64,000 nt of DNA from Conchocele bisecta. Its lineage: Eukaryota > Mollusca > Bivalvia > Lucinida > Thyasiridae. The notes under the pieces were generated by a model. The model was not told the DNA's origin and did no database searches. It was given only the letters and a program-made list of their open reading frames with translations. The translations under genes and the position numbers were made by a program. This document shows, piece after piece, positions 45,501 to 54,661 of the stretch. The DNA is taken from positions 79,478,447 through 79,542,446 of the forward strand of contig CM055265.1 of assembly GCA_029237695.1 (NCBI GenBank). Reading direction: 5' to 3'. The first letter of the stretch is position 1; each line of letters opens with the position of its first letter.

Positions 45501-48011
45501 ATTTTACCTGCACCAAACTGAGGTCACCCATCCGTGTTGCCAGGAAGATCGGCGCATGATCCTGGCTGCCGATGTTTACGTCACAACCACATCGTATAAG
45601 ATCATTCACAATACTGTATTTCTTCCCTTTGATAGCTGTGTATAGGGGCGTAATACCGACATTGTCCGTCACTTGAACGTCGGCATGGTTTTCCAACAAA
45701 TACGAGACTATTGCATCATGGGAACACTCGATGGCAACGACGATTGGAGTCTGGTGTGACGTCTGATTGGGAAGGTTAATGTTAGCACCCGCATCGATTA
45801 GTAGTCGGCATATGTCAATATGGCCGCTTCTTATTCCGGCGATCAACGGTGTGTCCCCGTTGTCGTCATACGAATCCACGATAAAATGTTTCCGTGGCAA
45901 CTTTGAGCACGAGAAACAGCTTTGCAGCTTACACCGCGTCAAATGAGCGATCTGCACCTGGCACGAGTAAATATACAAAAATAGATTATTAAATCCTCCG
46001 GTGGGAAAAGTGGCATTAACCATTAGAATGCCGGAAATGAAAATTGTTGTCTGCTGTTGATTTATATTTTGTTTCTTTTTCTCAATAAAAACATGATGTG
46101 ACAGCATTTTAGAATCATTTCCATTGGAAATCATTCTTAAGTGCTGTCAAACAATGTTTTGACGAGAAACATGTAAAATAGAACAGCAGACGACAAAATT
46201 TACTTCAGCAGTGTAAAGGTTAAACATTTGTGGCCAGTGTGGATCGTGATTATCATGTCATTGTGTGTGGAAACAATCAGAGATTCAGTTACACTGTGTG
46301 GCGACCGACATAGGCGTTGATCAGACTGTGTGTGTTCAAAGTCTGATCAGGGGCTATGCAGTTGTAAACACTGGGAGGTCCTTTAAAATCCTTTGGGTGA
46401 TGGCAGTAGGCTTAGTGACTGAAAAATGATCAATGTAGAACTAGGTCATTTATCAGTAACATATTTCACAAAAATTGCAAAGTATACTTATCTTGATATG
46501 TACACTTTGAGGGAGACATTTTCAATTTAAGGATAAATTTATTAATTTTTATTATACTGAATTTATTACATTATCACAGCCATTTCGGCTGTGATAATGT
46601 AATAAATTCAGTATAATCAAAATTAGTCGTTAGTTCTATATGAAATAATACATTTCAGGAAAAATAAATGATTACTCCCTCAAAGAATACTTAGCTAGAT
46701 ATGTATGCTTAACAATTTTGGTGAAACCGGCTACACATCAGGCTTACCTGGGTCAATGCACTTACCCAAGATTATTTGAAGGCTCAAATTCAGGTAGATA
46801 ATTGGCTGTTTCTCATGATGATTTTGTTGGCTTTCTTACCATCTATAGACAAACCCGATAGAACTACTAGTACGCTACAGACAAACGGGACATTGCGTCC
46901 CAGGGGCCGTTTCACTAAACTTTGTACGACTAAAATGTTTGTAAGTGCAAATTTAGGATCATCTGGGAATTTCAATTGATGGATTAACATTTATTGAGCA
47001 TAGGCTGCATATGCAGCCTATGCTCAATAAATGTAAATCCAATAATTGTTTACAAGAAAACATTGTTAATGTGAAATTTACAGACTATCATAATTAATTT
47101 TGCACTTACGAACATTTTAGTCGTAAGAAGTTTAGTGAAACGGCCCCCAGATATTTTAAATGTTTTTTTTGGTACGTAGTGTTGCTGATTTTAATTGTTT
47201 TGTTTTTTTTGCATATTAAAATTGCATGTTCACGCAAATACACTGTATAAGGGTTCATTTCTGTGAAAGGGACCTTGAAATATTGGAAGTCTTGATCCCA
47301 ATGCAAGTTATACAATCTGGTTAACCCTTACAATGTTGAATTAATTTTTTTTCGTCTGCCATCTATTTATTATTTTCCATTTTTTCTCTATCAAAACATG
47401 GTTTTACAACACTTTAGAATGGAAATGATTCTAAAGTGCTGTCAAACCATGTTTTAATTGAGAAAGAAGACATTGTAAGGGTTAAGAGTTAATCTTTTTG
47501 CAGATGGTAGTACGCAGATTTGCAGGGTGATCTGGGGTTACGCTGGTTGTGCATGTAATAAGCAGGGATTCCGCTGGCGATCATCACTTTCGCAATTGGG
47601 GATAAAAATAAACAATTGGCGATAAAAAATTACAATTGGCGATAAAAAATTACAATTTTCGAAAAAAAAGAAAACAATTTTTTATAGCCAATTGTTTTAT
47701 TTTTTTTGAAGTGGCGATTTTTTTATTTTCCCCAGCGGAATCCCTGAATAAGGTGCCTTTTCTCAACTAGAGTTCTGTATACATACCTCCCTTTCATGGT
47801 CAAGCACAACTTTCAATATATCGCACCGGCCTGAACTGCAAACTGCTGTCAGAAATGTCCAACCCTTGTACACACAGTCTAAGTTGTTGCCTCTGTGCAG
47901 CTCCTCTCGAATTCTATTTACAGCAGTTGCTCCGTCAAGACGCAAGCAGTAAAACAAGTCTTCTTCCGAAAGTTGTGAAGGTCGAATTCCTGTCCACTCC
48001 AAGTAGTTCAT
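36266..48011 (-). CDS. Ankyrin repeat and SOCS box (ASB) protein, complete
   Basis: A 479-residue protein with eight clear ankyrin repeats (about residues 90-370), one or two degenerate ones, and a C-terminal SOCS box (about 440-479). ASB proteins bind Elongin B/C through the SOCS box and deliver substrates to Cullin-5 ubiquitin ligases; ankyrin repeats select the substrate. Exons are 48011-47787, 45957-45508, 43126-43048, 42062-41928, 40033-39865, 37727-37608 and 36527-36266. All introns are GT-AG and phases (0,0,1,1,2,2) match. Ankyrin cores include DTPLIAGIRSGHIDICRLLI, GVTPLYEAVLKGHMEIVQYL and QSPLHVAILSGGLEAVKLLL. The SOCS box reads SLKDSCRITIRKCLG with LPLPTELKSY. An acceptor-like AAAACAG ends two bases before the ATG, so a 5' UTR exon probably lies upstream. 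I cannot assign a numbered ASB orthologue. Confidence 0.95.
36528..37607. other. ASB intron 6, repeat fragments
   Basis: A family H trace at 36600-36680, a GATCCTGATGAGCC trace at 36988, and the repeat shared with 21637-21945 at 37146-37445. No exon supported. Confidence 0.5.
37608..37727 (-). CDS. ASB gene coding exon 6 with NAGNAG acceptor
   Basis: Encodes SLNTVIEVFEKGHTETLAVL then LRGCTKLPIPDVLSVGSLF, a degenerate ankyrin repeat. The acceptor reads TTGCAGCAG, so splicing at 37727 or 37724 both keep the frame and differ by one serine. Donor ATTCAG|GTAAAC, phase 2 in and out, so the exon is also skippable in frame. Confidence 0.85.
37840..38635. other. ASB intron 5, mostly unassigned
   Basis: A half family H element at 38050-38160 (GATCAGCCTGCGCATCGACA) and otherwise nothing recognised. 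Confidence 0.5.
38636..38727 (-). pseudogene. Partial duplicate of ASB exon 5 within its own intron
   Basis: On the minus strand the last ~60 bases of exon 5 and the start of its intron are repeated here (compare 39837-39927): FFPKYHHQYHDLGTEHTSN followed by a GTTGGT donor-like site. The upstream part of the exon is missing and a stop lies in frame just upstream, so it is a dead exon fragment, probably from a local duplication. Confidence 0.7.
38728..39588. other. ASB intron 5, no gene recognised
   Basis: Short repeats of AGATCCT..CAGAAGAAAC near 38735-38800, then mixed sequence with a small inverted pair around 38940-39000. Open frames are short. Confidence 0.45.
39589..39838. mobile_element. 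Family E MITE, copy 2
   Basis: CAGTAGCTATTTCACCAAAA to TGGTGAAATAGGCTACTG (clear terminal inverted repeats), inside which half of the central palindrome has been lost. Ends 26 bases from ASB exon 5. Confidence 0.75.
39865..40033 (-). CDS. ASB gene coding exon 5
   Basis: Acceptor TTTATCATGGCAG, donor AGCAGCAG|GTTGGT. Encodes a QQQQTPVFLAMLVGRAEILQ repeat, YFMQQGIDVFPKY, and the linker RHQYHDRGTELSSS. Phase 1 in, 2 out. A diverged copy of its 3' end lies at 38636-38727. Confidence 0.93.
40046..40145. mobile_element. Family P fragment
   Basis: GTCTGCTGTTTATTTTTC and the palindrome AGAATCATCTCCAATTCTCA, no TTAA ends left. Starts 13 bases from the exon 5 acceptor. Confidence 0.6.
40209..41196. 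mobile_element. Foldback element with a 64-bp tandem array
   Basis: Ends CTGGGCCCGGTTGCTCAAAG and its inverse. Two units on the left arm face thirteen on the right, each 64 bases (or 62), e.g. TTAACCATTCAGTTAAGGAT then AACAGTCCGTTAAGCTAACT. The turn is at TCTGTTAAACAGA (about 40357). In ASB intron 4. Confidence 0.9.
41197..41927. other. ASB intron 4, no gene recognised
   Basis: Two ACACATTTTGACGTAA-like lines (41220, 41400) show a loose duplication. The rest is AT-rich. Confidence 0.45.
41928..42062 (-). CDS. ASB gene coding exon 4
   Basis: Acceptor CTAATCCGCAG, donor CTACACG|GTAAAT. Encodes HMEIVQYLLHGKCDANKVDM and YGQSPLHVAILSGGLEAVKL then LLLH. Phase 1 at both ends. (GGTT)n repeats begin just beyond the acceptor. 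Confidence 0.93.
42075..42152 (+). repeat. (GGTT)n-type microsatellite
   Basis: TGGTTGGTTGGTTGGTGGG with variants, next to the acceptor of ASB exon 4. A cleaner (GGTT)8 run lies at 42681-42712. Confidence 0.9.
42245..42599 (+). mobile_element. Family C MITE, copy 5
   Basis: CAGAGCTCCAGATAAGGTGC to GCTTATCTGGAGCTCTG; GAGAGC flanks both ends. Best-preserved copy in the window. Confidence 0.8.
42600..43047. other. ASB intron 3, no gene recognised
   Basis: A (GGTT)n tract and a half family H end (CCATTTCTCCTGACACAGTC at 42967); otherwise nothing. Confidence 0.45.
43048..43126 (-). CDS. ASB gene coding exon 3
   Basis: Acceptor TTGTTTATTCCAG, donor CTCAAAG|GTAGGC. Encodes CLFEAGCEMDIANKYGVTPL then YEAVLK, completing one ankyrin repeat and starting the next. 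Phase 0 in, 1 out. Confidence 0.92.
43155..43525 (+). mobile_element. Family B MITE, copy 3
   Basis: CAGCGCTCCAGATAAGCTGC to CCTTATCTGGAGCCCTG; ATAACC occurs on both flanks. Starts about 28 bases beyond the ASB exon 3 acceptor. Confidence 0.78.
43831..44340 (+). repeat. Family G repeat, copy 3, with internal duplication
   Basis: The head block (AAGGTTCGACCATGAGCAGC) is duplicated at 43941. TATTCCGGGGCCACAATACA and TTGGCCCCGGAATGCGAATT are the inverted partners. Confidence 0.65.
44486..44695. mobile_element. hAT-like MITE (CAGGGGCGGATCCA ends)
   Basis: CAGGGGCGGATCCAGGATTT and TGAATCCGCCCTG form the terminal inverted repeats; TTCAC lies on both sides. Interior has G-rich GTGGGGGGCG patches. 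Confidence 0.7.
44838..45010. mobile_element. Family H MITE, copy 4
   Basis: GTGGCTACGACTGGTGAAAT to CATTTCTGCAGTTACAGCCA with GATCAGCCTGTGCATCCGCA inside. Confidence 0.78.
45048..45480. mobile_element. Family H MITE split by a SINE, copy 5
   Basis: TGTGGCCGTGACTGGAGAAA to TATAGGCACAGCCACATA. A minus-strand SINE (about 45250-45441; head GGGATGGGCCGTGGCTAAGG) breaks the right arm, with AAAAA on both sides. It ends about 27 bases from ASB exon 2. Confidence 0.78.
45508..45957 (-). CDS. ASB gene coding exon 2, ankyrin repeats
   Basis: 450 bases, phase 0 at both ends. Acceptor TTTACTCGTGCCAG, donor GTGCAG|GTAAAA. Holds three full repeats and the start of a fourth: DTPLIAGIRSGHIDICRLLI, QTPIVVAIECSHDAIVSYLL, ITPLYTAIKGKKYSIVNDLI, and APIFLATRMGDLSLVQ. 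Confidence 0.95.
46016..46223. mobile_element. Family P palindromic MITE
   Basis: TTAACCATTAGAATGCCGG to CAGTGTAAAGGTTAA; palindrome AATCATTTCCATTGGAAATC. About 60 bases upstream of ASB exon 2. Confidence 0.75.
46224..46467. other. Degenerate family H traces
   Basis: GTGGCCAGTGTGGATCGTGA and GTCTGATCAGGGGC are recognisable but the ends are gone. Confidence 0.4.
46468..46728. mobile_element. Family E MITE, copy 3
   Basis: TTTCACAAAAATTGCAAAGT to AACAATTTTGGTGAAACC with the intact palindrome ATTACATTATCACAGCCATT / AATGTAATAAATTCAG. Confidence 0.75.
46901..47149. mobile_element. Family F palindromic MITE, copy 2
   Basis: CAGGGGCCGTTTCACTAAAC to GTTTAGTGAAACGGCCCCC; arms meet at AGGCTGCATATGCAGCCT. 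Confidence 0.78.
47321..47485. mobile_element. Family P palindromic MITE
   Basis: TTAACCCTTACAATGTTGAA to GACATTGTAAGGGTTAA; internal deletion on the right arm. Confidence 0.75.
47563..47745. mobile_element. hAT-like MITE (CAGGGATTCCGCTGG ends)
   Basis: CAGGGATTCCGCTGGCGA and CCCCAGCGGAATCCCTG; AATAAG lies on both sides. Interior repeats AATTGGCGATAAAAAATTAC. About 40 bases downstream of ASB exon 1. Confidence 0.75.
47787..48011 (-). CDS. ASB gene coding exon 1
   Basis: ATG at 48011-48009. Encodes 75 residues beginning MNYLEWTGIRPSQLSEEDLF, ending in a first ankyrin-like helix pair (WTFLTAVCSSGRCDILKVVL). Donor GGGAG|GTATGT, phase 0. The upstream TTTTGTAAAACAG looks like an acceptor. Confidence 0.85.
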
Positions 48012-48342
48012 ATCTGTTTTACAAAAGACAAATGAAAATGTGTACAAATTGTGTTGAGAATGTACAACTGAAGCAGTAAATCAATTCAAAACAAACTGAA
48101 TGGGGAATGGATGGCACTTGATATTAAATTTCAGCTAGATTAATACATCCAGGTGTGTAAACTGGAAATTGTAAAAAAATAGGACATTTTTCCAAAAATA
48201 GAGGAAACACGCCTAACCCTCCAAAACTTTATCACTTTTGAGCAGTTTGGAAACAATTCAGCAACATTTTTTTCTTAAAAATTTAGTAAAAAAAAACACA
48301 AACTCCTATAAAAACTAGATTGGTCAGTAAGCGAGGCTTACG
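48012..48342. other. Upstream of the first visible ASB coding exon
   Basis: AT-rich; 48180-48300 resembles 14600-14680 (TTTGAGCAGTTTGGAAACAA). Any ASB 5' UTR exon must be farther right, but I cannot place it. Confidence 0.4.
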
Positions 48343-48645
48343 GAATACCCCCCGCGTGGGCCCACATACCCCTAAAATATGTAAAAATTTCCAAGTGTGT
48401 GGGCTTGTGACCTTGACTCTGGGATTAGCGCGAGCGGCATGAACGTGAATTTGTCACAGGGTGGTAGAGGTCCATTGGAGCAATGAGTGTGTGAAATGTG
48501 AAGCAGATCCGAGCAAGGAAATAGAAGTTATAACCGATTTCTCTGATGTTAAGTTTTGCAAAGAGACTACCGTATAACCTCGAATTAACGCCCCCGGAGG
48601 CGTTACATTTTACAAAAGAGGGGCGTTTATTAGCCAGTAAAAAAA

Positions 48646-50677
48646 ACAAGAGGGCCATGATGGCCCTAATTCGCTCACTTGACTCCATGAACACCAGAGG
48701 AGAATGTGACATTGAGTTCATGTGTTTTAAAAAATATTTTAGATGGCGGTCATCTTGGATTAAGCGATGACTCATTTTACAAAATCTGAAAATGCTTCAC
48801 CCAGCATCAGCCATGTGGTTCCTGAGAAAAAGACGTTAAAAATCTTGAATAAATGGACCTTTTGGTGGCCATCATGGATGACATAATCATCCGATTCCGA
48901 CAAATATTGTACCAGAGTGATCGCCTCATTGATACCTTCAATTTGATATATGACATGACCATATTCAGTCAAAAATAAAATTTGACCCCACGGGCCACGC
49001 CCATTTTTGACCCCGGGGTCACCATTTTAACAACTTTGAAAGAGCAATGTACATCGATCATTCCTACCAAGTTTCATCGAAATCCGGCTAGCGGTTCATG
49101 AGAAGAAGATTTTTTAAGAATTTATGCTATTTTTAGACAGCGGCCATCTTGGATTAGCGATGACCTCCATTTTAACAAATCTGAAAAGGCTTCAACCATG
49201 GACCATAACTTTTAAGTTTGGCTACCATGGGCCAAGCGGTTCATGTGAAGAAGAATTTTGAAATCTCTAATAAAAGAACGACCATTTGACATTTCGGCGG
49301 CCATCTTGGATGACATAACAATCCGATTTGGACAAAAAAATGTACCAGAGTGATCGCCTCATTGATACCTTCGATTTGATATATAACATGACCATATTCG
49401 GTTCAAAATAAAATTTGACCCCACGGGCCACGCCCATTTTTGACTCCGGGGTCACCATTTTAATTTTAACAACTTTGAAAGAGCATTGTACATCGATCAT
49501 TCCTACCAAGTTTCGTCGAAATCCGGCTAGCGGTTCATGAGAAGAAGATTTTTTAAGAATTTATGCTATTTTTAGACGGCGGCCATCTTGGATTAGCGAT
49601 GACCTCTATTTTAACAAATCTGAAAAGGCTTCACCCATGGACCATAACTTTTAAGTTTCGCTACCATGGGCCAAGCGGTTCATGTGAAGAAGAATTTTGA
49701 AATCTCTAATAAAAGAACGACCTTTTGACCTTTCGGCGGCCATCTTGGATGACATAACAATCCGATTTGGACAGAAAATGTACCAGAGTGATCGCCTCAT
49801 TGATACCTTCGATTTGATATATGACATGACCATATTCGGTCAAAAATAAAATTTGACCCCACGGGCCACGCCCATTTTTGACCCCGGGGTCACCATTTTA
49901 ACAACTTTGAAAGAGCATTGTACATCGATCATTCCTACCAAGTTTCGTCGAAATCCGGCTAGCGGTTCATGAGAAGAAGAATTTTTAAGAATTTATGCTA
50001 TTTTTAGACGGTGGCCATCTTGGATTAGCGATGACCTCCATTTTAACAAATCTGAAAAGGCTTCACCCATGGACCATAACTTTTAAGTTTGGCTACCATG
50101 GGCCAAGCGGTTCATGTGAAGAAGAATTTTGAAATCTCTAATAAAAGAACGACCTTTTGACCTTTCGGCGGCCATCTTGGATGACATAACAATCCGATTT
50201 CGACAAAAAATGCACCAGAGTGATCGCCTCATTGATACCTTCAATTTGATATATGAAATGACCATATTCATCAAAATGAAATGACCATATTCAGTCATAA
50301 TTTGACCCCAATTTGACCCCACGGGCCACACCCATTTTTGACCCCAGGGTCACCATTTTAACAACTTTGAAAGAGCAATGTACATCGATCATTCCTACCA
50401 AGTTTTGTCGAAATCCGGTTGGCGGTTCTTGAGAAGAAGATTTTTTAAGAATTTGTGCTATTTTTAGACGGCGGCCATCTTGGATTACGTAATAACGTCA
50501 TTTTAACAATTTTGTAATCCCCCTACCTAAGGACCATGACCATGAAGTTTGGTGACCATAGGCCCAATGGTTACCGACGAGAAGACGTTTGAAAATGTTC
50601 ACGGACGACGACGACGGACGACGACGACGGACACATTGCGGTAACAATAGCTCACATGAGCTTCGCTCAGGTGAGCT
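48646..50677 (+). repeat. ~435-bp tandem array nested in the MITE
   Basis: Begins ACAAGAGGGCCATGATGGCC and ends ATGAGCTTCGCTCAGGTGAG. Units repeat GGCGGCCATCTTGGATGACA about every 432-438 bases (48875, 49307, 49746, 50178). (GACGAC)n precedes the end. Confidence 0.82.
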
Positions 50678-50803
50678 AAAAAAAGAAAAAAAAAGAAAAA
50701 ATATCCAAGGACCGCCAATTTGAAACACAAATAAGGATTTAAGGATTATTTGTGTTTGAAATTGGCGGTCATTGGTAAAAAAAAAAAAATATTTTATTTT
50801 TAT

Positions 50804-50805
<2 letters not shown>

Positions 50806-50843
<38 letters not shown>

Positions 50844-50861
50844 TTTGGGGGGGGGGGGGTG
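50806..50861 (+). repeat. Long G homopolymer tract
   Basis: About 35 uninterrupted G, then ATTT and a further G run. Could form G-quadruplex DNA; also a place where assembly length is unreliable. Confidence 0.9.
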
Positions 50862-50908
50862 GGGGTGCGTTTATTAGGAGGGGGGCGTTAATTCGAGGTT
50901 ATATGGTA

Positions 50909-51680
50909 TGTATGTGACGTTGACCTCGAGATCAGCAGGGATTTGTCACAGCATAATGAAAGAAATAGAAGTTATAACATATTTCTCTGATGTTAAGTTT
51001 TGTAAAGAGACTAAGTATTTGACCTTGACATTGGGATCAGCGGGGTTTGGACGGTCATGGATTTGGCACAGCATGGTATTAGAGCCTTACAGGAATGCAT
51101 GTGTGAAATATTAAGCATTTTAGATGAAGGAAATAGAAGTTAGAACAATATTTCTCTGTTGTTAAGTTTTGTAAAGAGACTAAGTATTTGACCTTGACCT
51201 TGGGATCAGCGGGGGTTGGACGGTCGTGGATTTGGCACAGCATGGTAGTAGAGCCTTACAGGAATGCATGTGTGAAATATTAAGCATTTTAGATGAAGGA
51301 AATAGAAGTTAGAACAATATTTCTCTGATGTTAAGTTTTGTAAAGAGACTAAGTATTTGACCTTGACCTTGGTATCAGCGGGGGTTGGATGGTCGTGGAT
51401 TTGGCACAGCATGGTAGTAGAGCCTTACAGGAATGCATGTGTGAAATATTAAGCATTTTAGACGAAGGAACTAGAAGTTATAACAATATTTCTCTGATGT
51501 TAAGTTTTGTAAAGAGACTAAGTATTTGACCTTGACCTTGGGATCTGCGGGGGTTGGACGGTCGTGGATTTGGCACAGCATGGTAGTAGAGCCTTACAGG
51601 AATGCATGTGTGAAATATCAAGCATTTTAGATGAAGGAAATAGAAGTTATAACAATATTTCTCTGATGTTAAGTTTAAGG
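50909..51680 (+). repeat. ~170-bp tandem array, about four units
   Basis: Units start GATGTTAAGTTTTGTAAAGA and carry TATTTGACCTTGACCTTGG. Spacing is 168-172 bases. (GGACGCAC)n follows to 51740. Confidence 0.88.
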
Positions 51681-51924
51681 ACGCACGGACGCACGGACGC
51701 ACGGACGCACGTCCTTTGGACGCACGGACGCACGCACGGACAACCTGACTCCAGTATACCCCACCACAACTCGTTCCGGGGGGTATAAATAAAAATAGGA
51801 AAATCCACATTCCTGTACATCGTAGGCCGACATAGGGGTGTAACGATATGCCTACCTCATAACACTTTGGGTCACGATAGAATACATATAATGATACTAG
51901 TACCGTACTAGACCCAGGGCGAGA

Positions 51925-52000
51925 AAAATGTGCACCGGCCCAGGGCTCGAACCCGGGACATCTGGTTTAACGTACCATCACTCTAACGAACCGGGCCCAA
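51925..52000 (-). mobile_element. tRNA-like SINE head
   Basis: On the minus strand GGGCCCGGTTCGTTAGAGTG (A-box region) and GGGTTCGAGCCCTGGGCC (B box) outline a degenerate tRNA with a GTT-like anticodon loop lacking the usual U33. Likely a SINE head and not a working tRNA. Confidence 0.45.
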
Positions 52001-52100
52001 ATACACACCTTCTCCCCATGGCGAGTTACTTACCGTGACACATTCTTAAAATACATTTTCAAAGGTTCATATACTCAATATAATGCAGACAATCAAACAT

Positions 52101-52496
52101 GCTCCAGATAAGCTGCGTATTTGCTTAAATACCCAATTAAAATTGCCCAAAACCCAATTGAAATCAGAAGTAGCAAGTATCAAAAAGCAATAACAAATTT
52201 GTGGTACCTTTATCAAGCTGCAGAAAACAATAAACAGACCACAAATATACCATATTGTTCTTATTTTCAATGAAAACACATCTTGGTATTTCATTAGAAT
52301 TGTCTCCAAGGAAACAATTCTAATGAAATTCCAAGACATGTTTTCATTTCGAAGCAAACTATTCAATAATTGCTGTCTGTTGATGTGTAAACAGTAGAGT
52401 GATTTTATTTTAACCAATTAAAATATTGAAATACGCAATTGCTTCAGATATGATGGAATGAAAATACTCAATTACTAATTCCTTATCTGGAGCCCT
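52101..52496 (+). mobile_element. Family B MITE, copy 4
   Basis: GCTCCAGATAAGCTGCGTAT to CCTTATCTGGAGCCCT; palindrome GAATTGTCTCCAAGGAAACA. Confidence 0.78.
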
Positions 52497-53201
52497 GGGT
52501 CGGTATAAAAGAAATGGATTTAGCTAATTAGGTCGTATATTGTCCACTAACAAAGCGTGATTTGGTAATTTTGACTGGATTTAGTAAATTAAGGCTTTCA
52601 TGTTGGTGACTGGCTTTTGTAATTATGGGTTCCTACGAGTTTGCGGGTCATCAAACGAATGCTGGACAAAAAAAAAAGCTTGATCAATTGATTATCTAAC
52701 AGTCTCTTCAGATATAAATTACCCCAATAAATTAGCCTTAATTGGTCTAGAAACCATGCCAACACCGCGAGTAAATGTGACGGCGTGCATTTTTTAATTT
52801 CCTGACAGTCTCCATTGTTTGCATTAATGAGGTGTAACGACTATTGACCAATCGGAGATCGCGAATCGCTGTGGCAAGATTGCAATGTAACTGCGACAAA
52901 TTTTTAAAATGTGTTATATGAATTTGCAATCATTACTATCTGTATATGTAGGAGTATTACGGTAACACAACTTGCCCGGGTCACTTCGGTGAAATGAGTA
53001 AGAAAAAACAAATTATTTCATATCGGTGTTATTGTAAACGCAAATGACACACGCGCATTCATTCAAGTATTTCGTCCAATAATTGATGCAACCAATGAAA
53101 ATGTATTTCCTACCGTGAATCCGCGATCATAAATCTTCCAAACGCTTTGAACTGGTACGTCAAAGAATACTACAAGGTCCCAATTTTCTTTTGAAGTCTG
53201 C
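52497..53201. other. Unassigned sequence; possible upstream region of ASB
   Basis: 52745-52930 is less AT-rich and on the minus strand has GATTGGTCAA (CCAAT-box type). No exon could be tied to the ASB gene. Confidence 0.35.
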
Positions 53202-53851
53202 CAGAAACCAGAGCACACATATCATCAGACGATTACGCTGCGACTAAACATTCCTTTCATATCTAAAGCCACCGACAATTCCGCATGTACTCTGAACTGA
53301 ACTTTTTATCAACTTTTCAAAATTTTCGAAATCAATATCGCCGAATATGGCGACATATCTACGTATAATTGAGAGTGTATCTTTAACCCATTCATTTCAG
53401 AATACACCTTTACGGGTATGAAATTTAATAAATATTTTATTTTTATTACTTTGAAAGTATATGATGTGACCACTCATTGAAACCGTCTCGATGAGACGGT
53501 TCAAATGGTGGTCGCGACATATACTTCAGAAACCAGAGCACACATATCATCAGACGATTACGCTGCGACTAAATATTCCTTTCATATCTAAAGCCACCGA
53601 CAATTCCGCATGTACTCTGAACTGAACTTTTTATCAACTTTTCAAAATTTTCGAAATCAATATCGCCGAATATGGCGACATATCTACGTATAATTGAGAG
53701 TGTATCTTTAACCCATTCATTTCAGAATACACCTTTACGGGTATGAAATTTAATAAATATTTTATTTTTATTACTTTGAAAGTAAATGATGTGACCACTC
53801 ATTGAAACCGTCTCGATGAGACGGTTCAAATGGTGGTCGCGACATATACTT
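53202..53851 (+). repeat. 325-bp tandem duplication, two copies
   Basis: Two adjacent 325-base copies (53202-53526, 53527-53851) differ at only a few bases, for example CTAAACATTCC against CTAAATATTCC. Each ends with a GTGACCAC-family hairpin half-element starting TTAACCCATTCATTTCAG. Confidence 0.92.
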
Positions 53852-54661
53852 CTGAGCGCATGCATAGAAGAAAAATATTTAGGATTTTCCACAAACATAA
53901 TAGTGCATTCTCACCATGAAATTGGTTATTTTGCCCCTTGATGCGAGGGAGAAAGTCACACGTTCGCGATGTCTGCGGCATAAATCAAACGACTTGTTGA
54001 CCAATCAGTTCAATTTCAAAACATAGCCTAAAGGTCACACATACAGACTCGCACTGAATGATGTCATCAGATAAACACCTGTCAGTTGACACGGCTGAGC
54101 GTTATCGAAAAGCAACACACACATTTCATTTGTGTAATATGTGTCGGGTGTGATCGCGTCTCGGATTTGGAATTCATATCCTGTGGCAGATATTAAAATG
54201 CAACTGACTTCTGTAAATTACGTCGGAAATTGACATAAAATTAGGAGCAAACATCATCGTATTGTAATATTGGATACAGTCGTCTGGACAATCGGCTGCT
54301 ATTGCGCAGAGCTGATAACTAACGTGGATCATTCTTTGGACCCGGTTTTCCGCGCATTAGAGGGGTCACACTGTATTTTCATTTCATTTCCTGATTTCAG
54401 ACATGAACCGGAAACGGAGCCGACAATATTTACGGTTACGATTTATGCCATACCGCACCTCGTTATCGATCTCCGTAAAGTTGAAGGTTGGAAATACGAT
54501 TGTTAATCTGACATGCTGTGGTTGTGTATATCGCAGGCAAAATATCGTGGTGCATCAAATTTTCTGTGAATCGTAACACCAATAGTGCATCCCATTCTCA
54601 AACTCAACAAATGGGACAAATGCATAACTTTCTTTGTGCCAGGGTGTAAATTTTAGGCCAT
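53852..54661. other. Unassigned sequence with CpG-containing patches
   Basis: 53940-54420 has GACCAATCAG and several CG dinucleotides. A 78-codon frame at 54270-54506 resembles nothing I know. Confidence 0.35.

Larger units (their letters stand above)
48570..50906. mobile_element. TA-flanked MITE (Tc1/mariner-like) with a large insert
   Basis: Ends CCGTATAACCTCGAATTAAC and GTTAATTCGAGGTTATATGG flanked by TA (48568-48569, 50907-50908). Without it the host unit reads straight through (AAAGAGAC-TA-TGTATGTGACGTTGACC, compared with neighbouring units). The interior holds the array at 48646-50677, a hairpin at 50700-50780 and a long G run. Confidence 0.82.
48343..51788 (+). repeat. Composite tandem element interrupted by a MITE
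   Basis: The left part (48343-48569) and right part (50909-51788) belong to one element built of ~170-base units (GTTAAGTTTTGTAAAGAGAC, TTTGGCACAGCATGGTAGTA), ending in (GGACGCAC)n and GGGGGGTATAAA. The two parts are parted by the MITE at 48570-50906. Confidence 0.78.
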
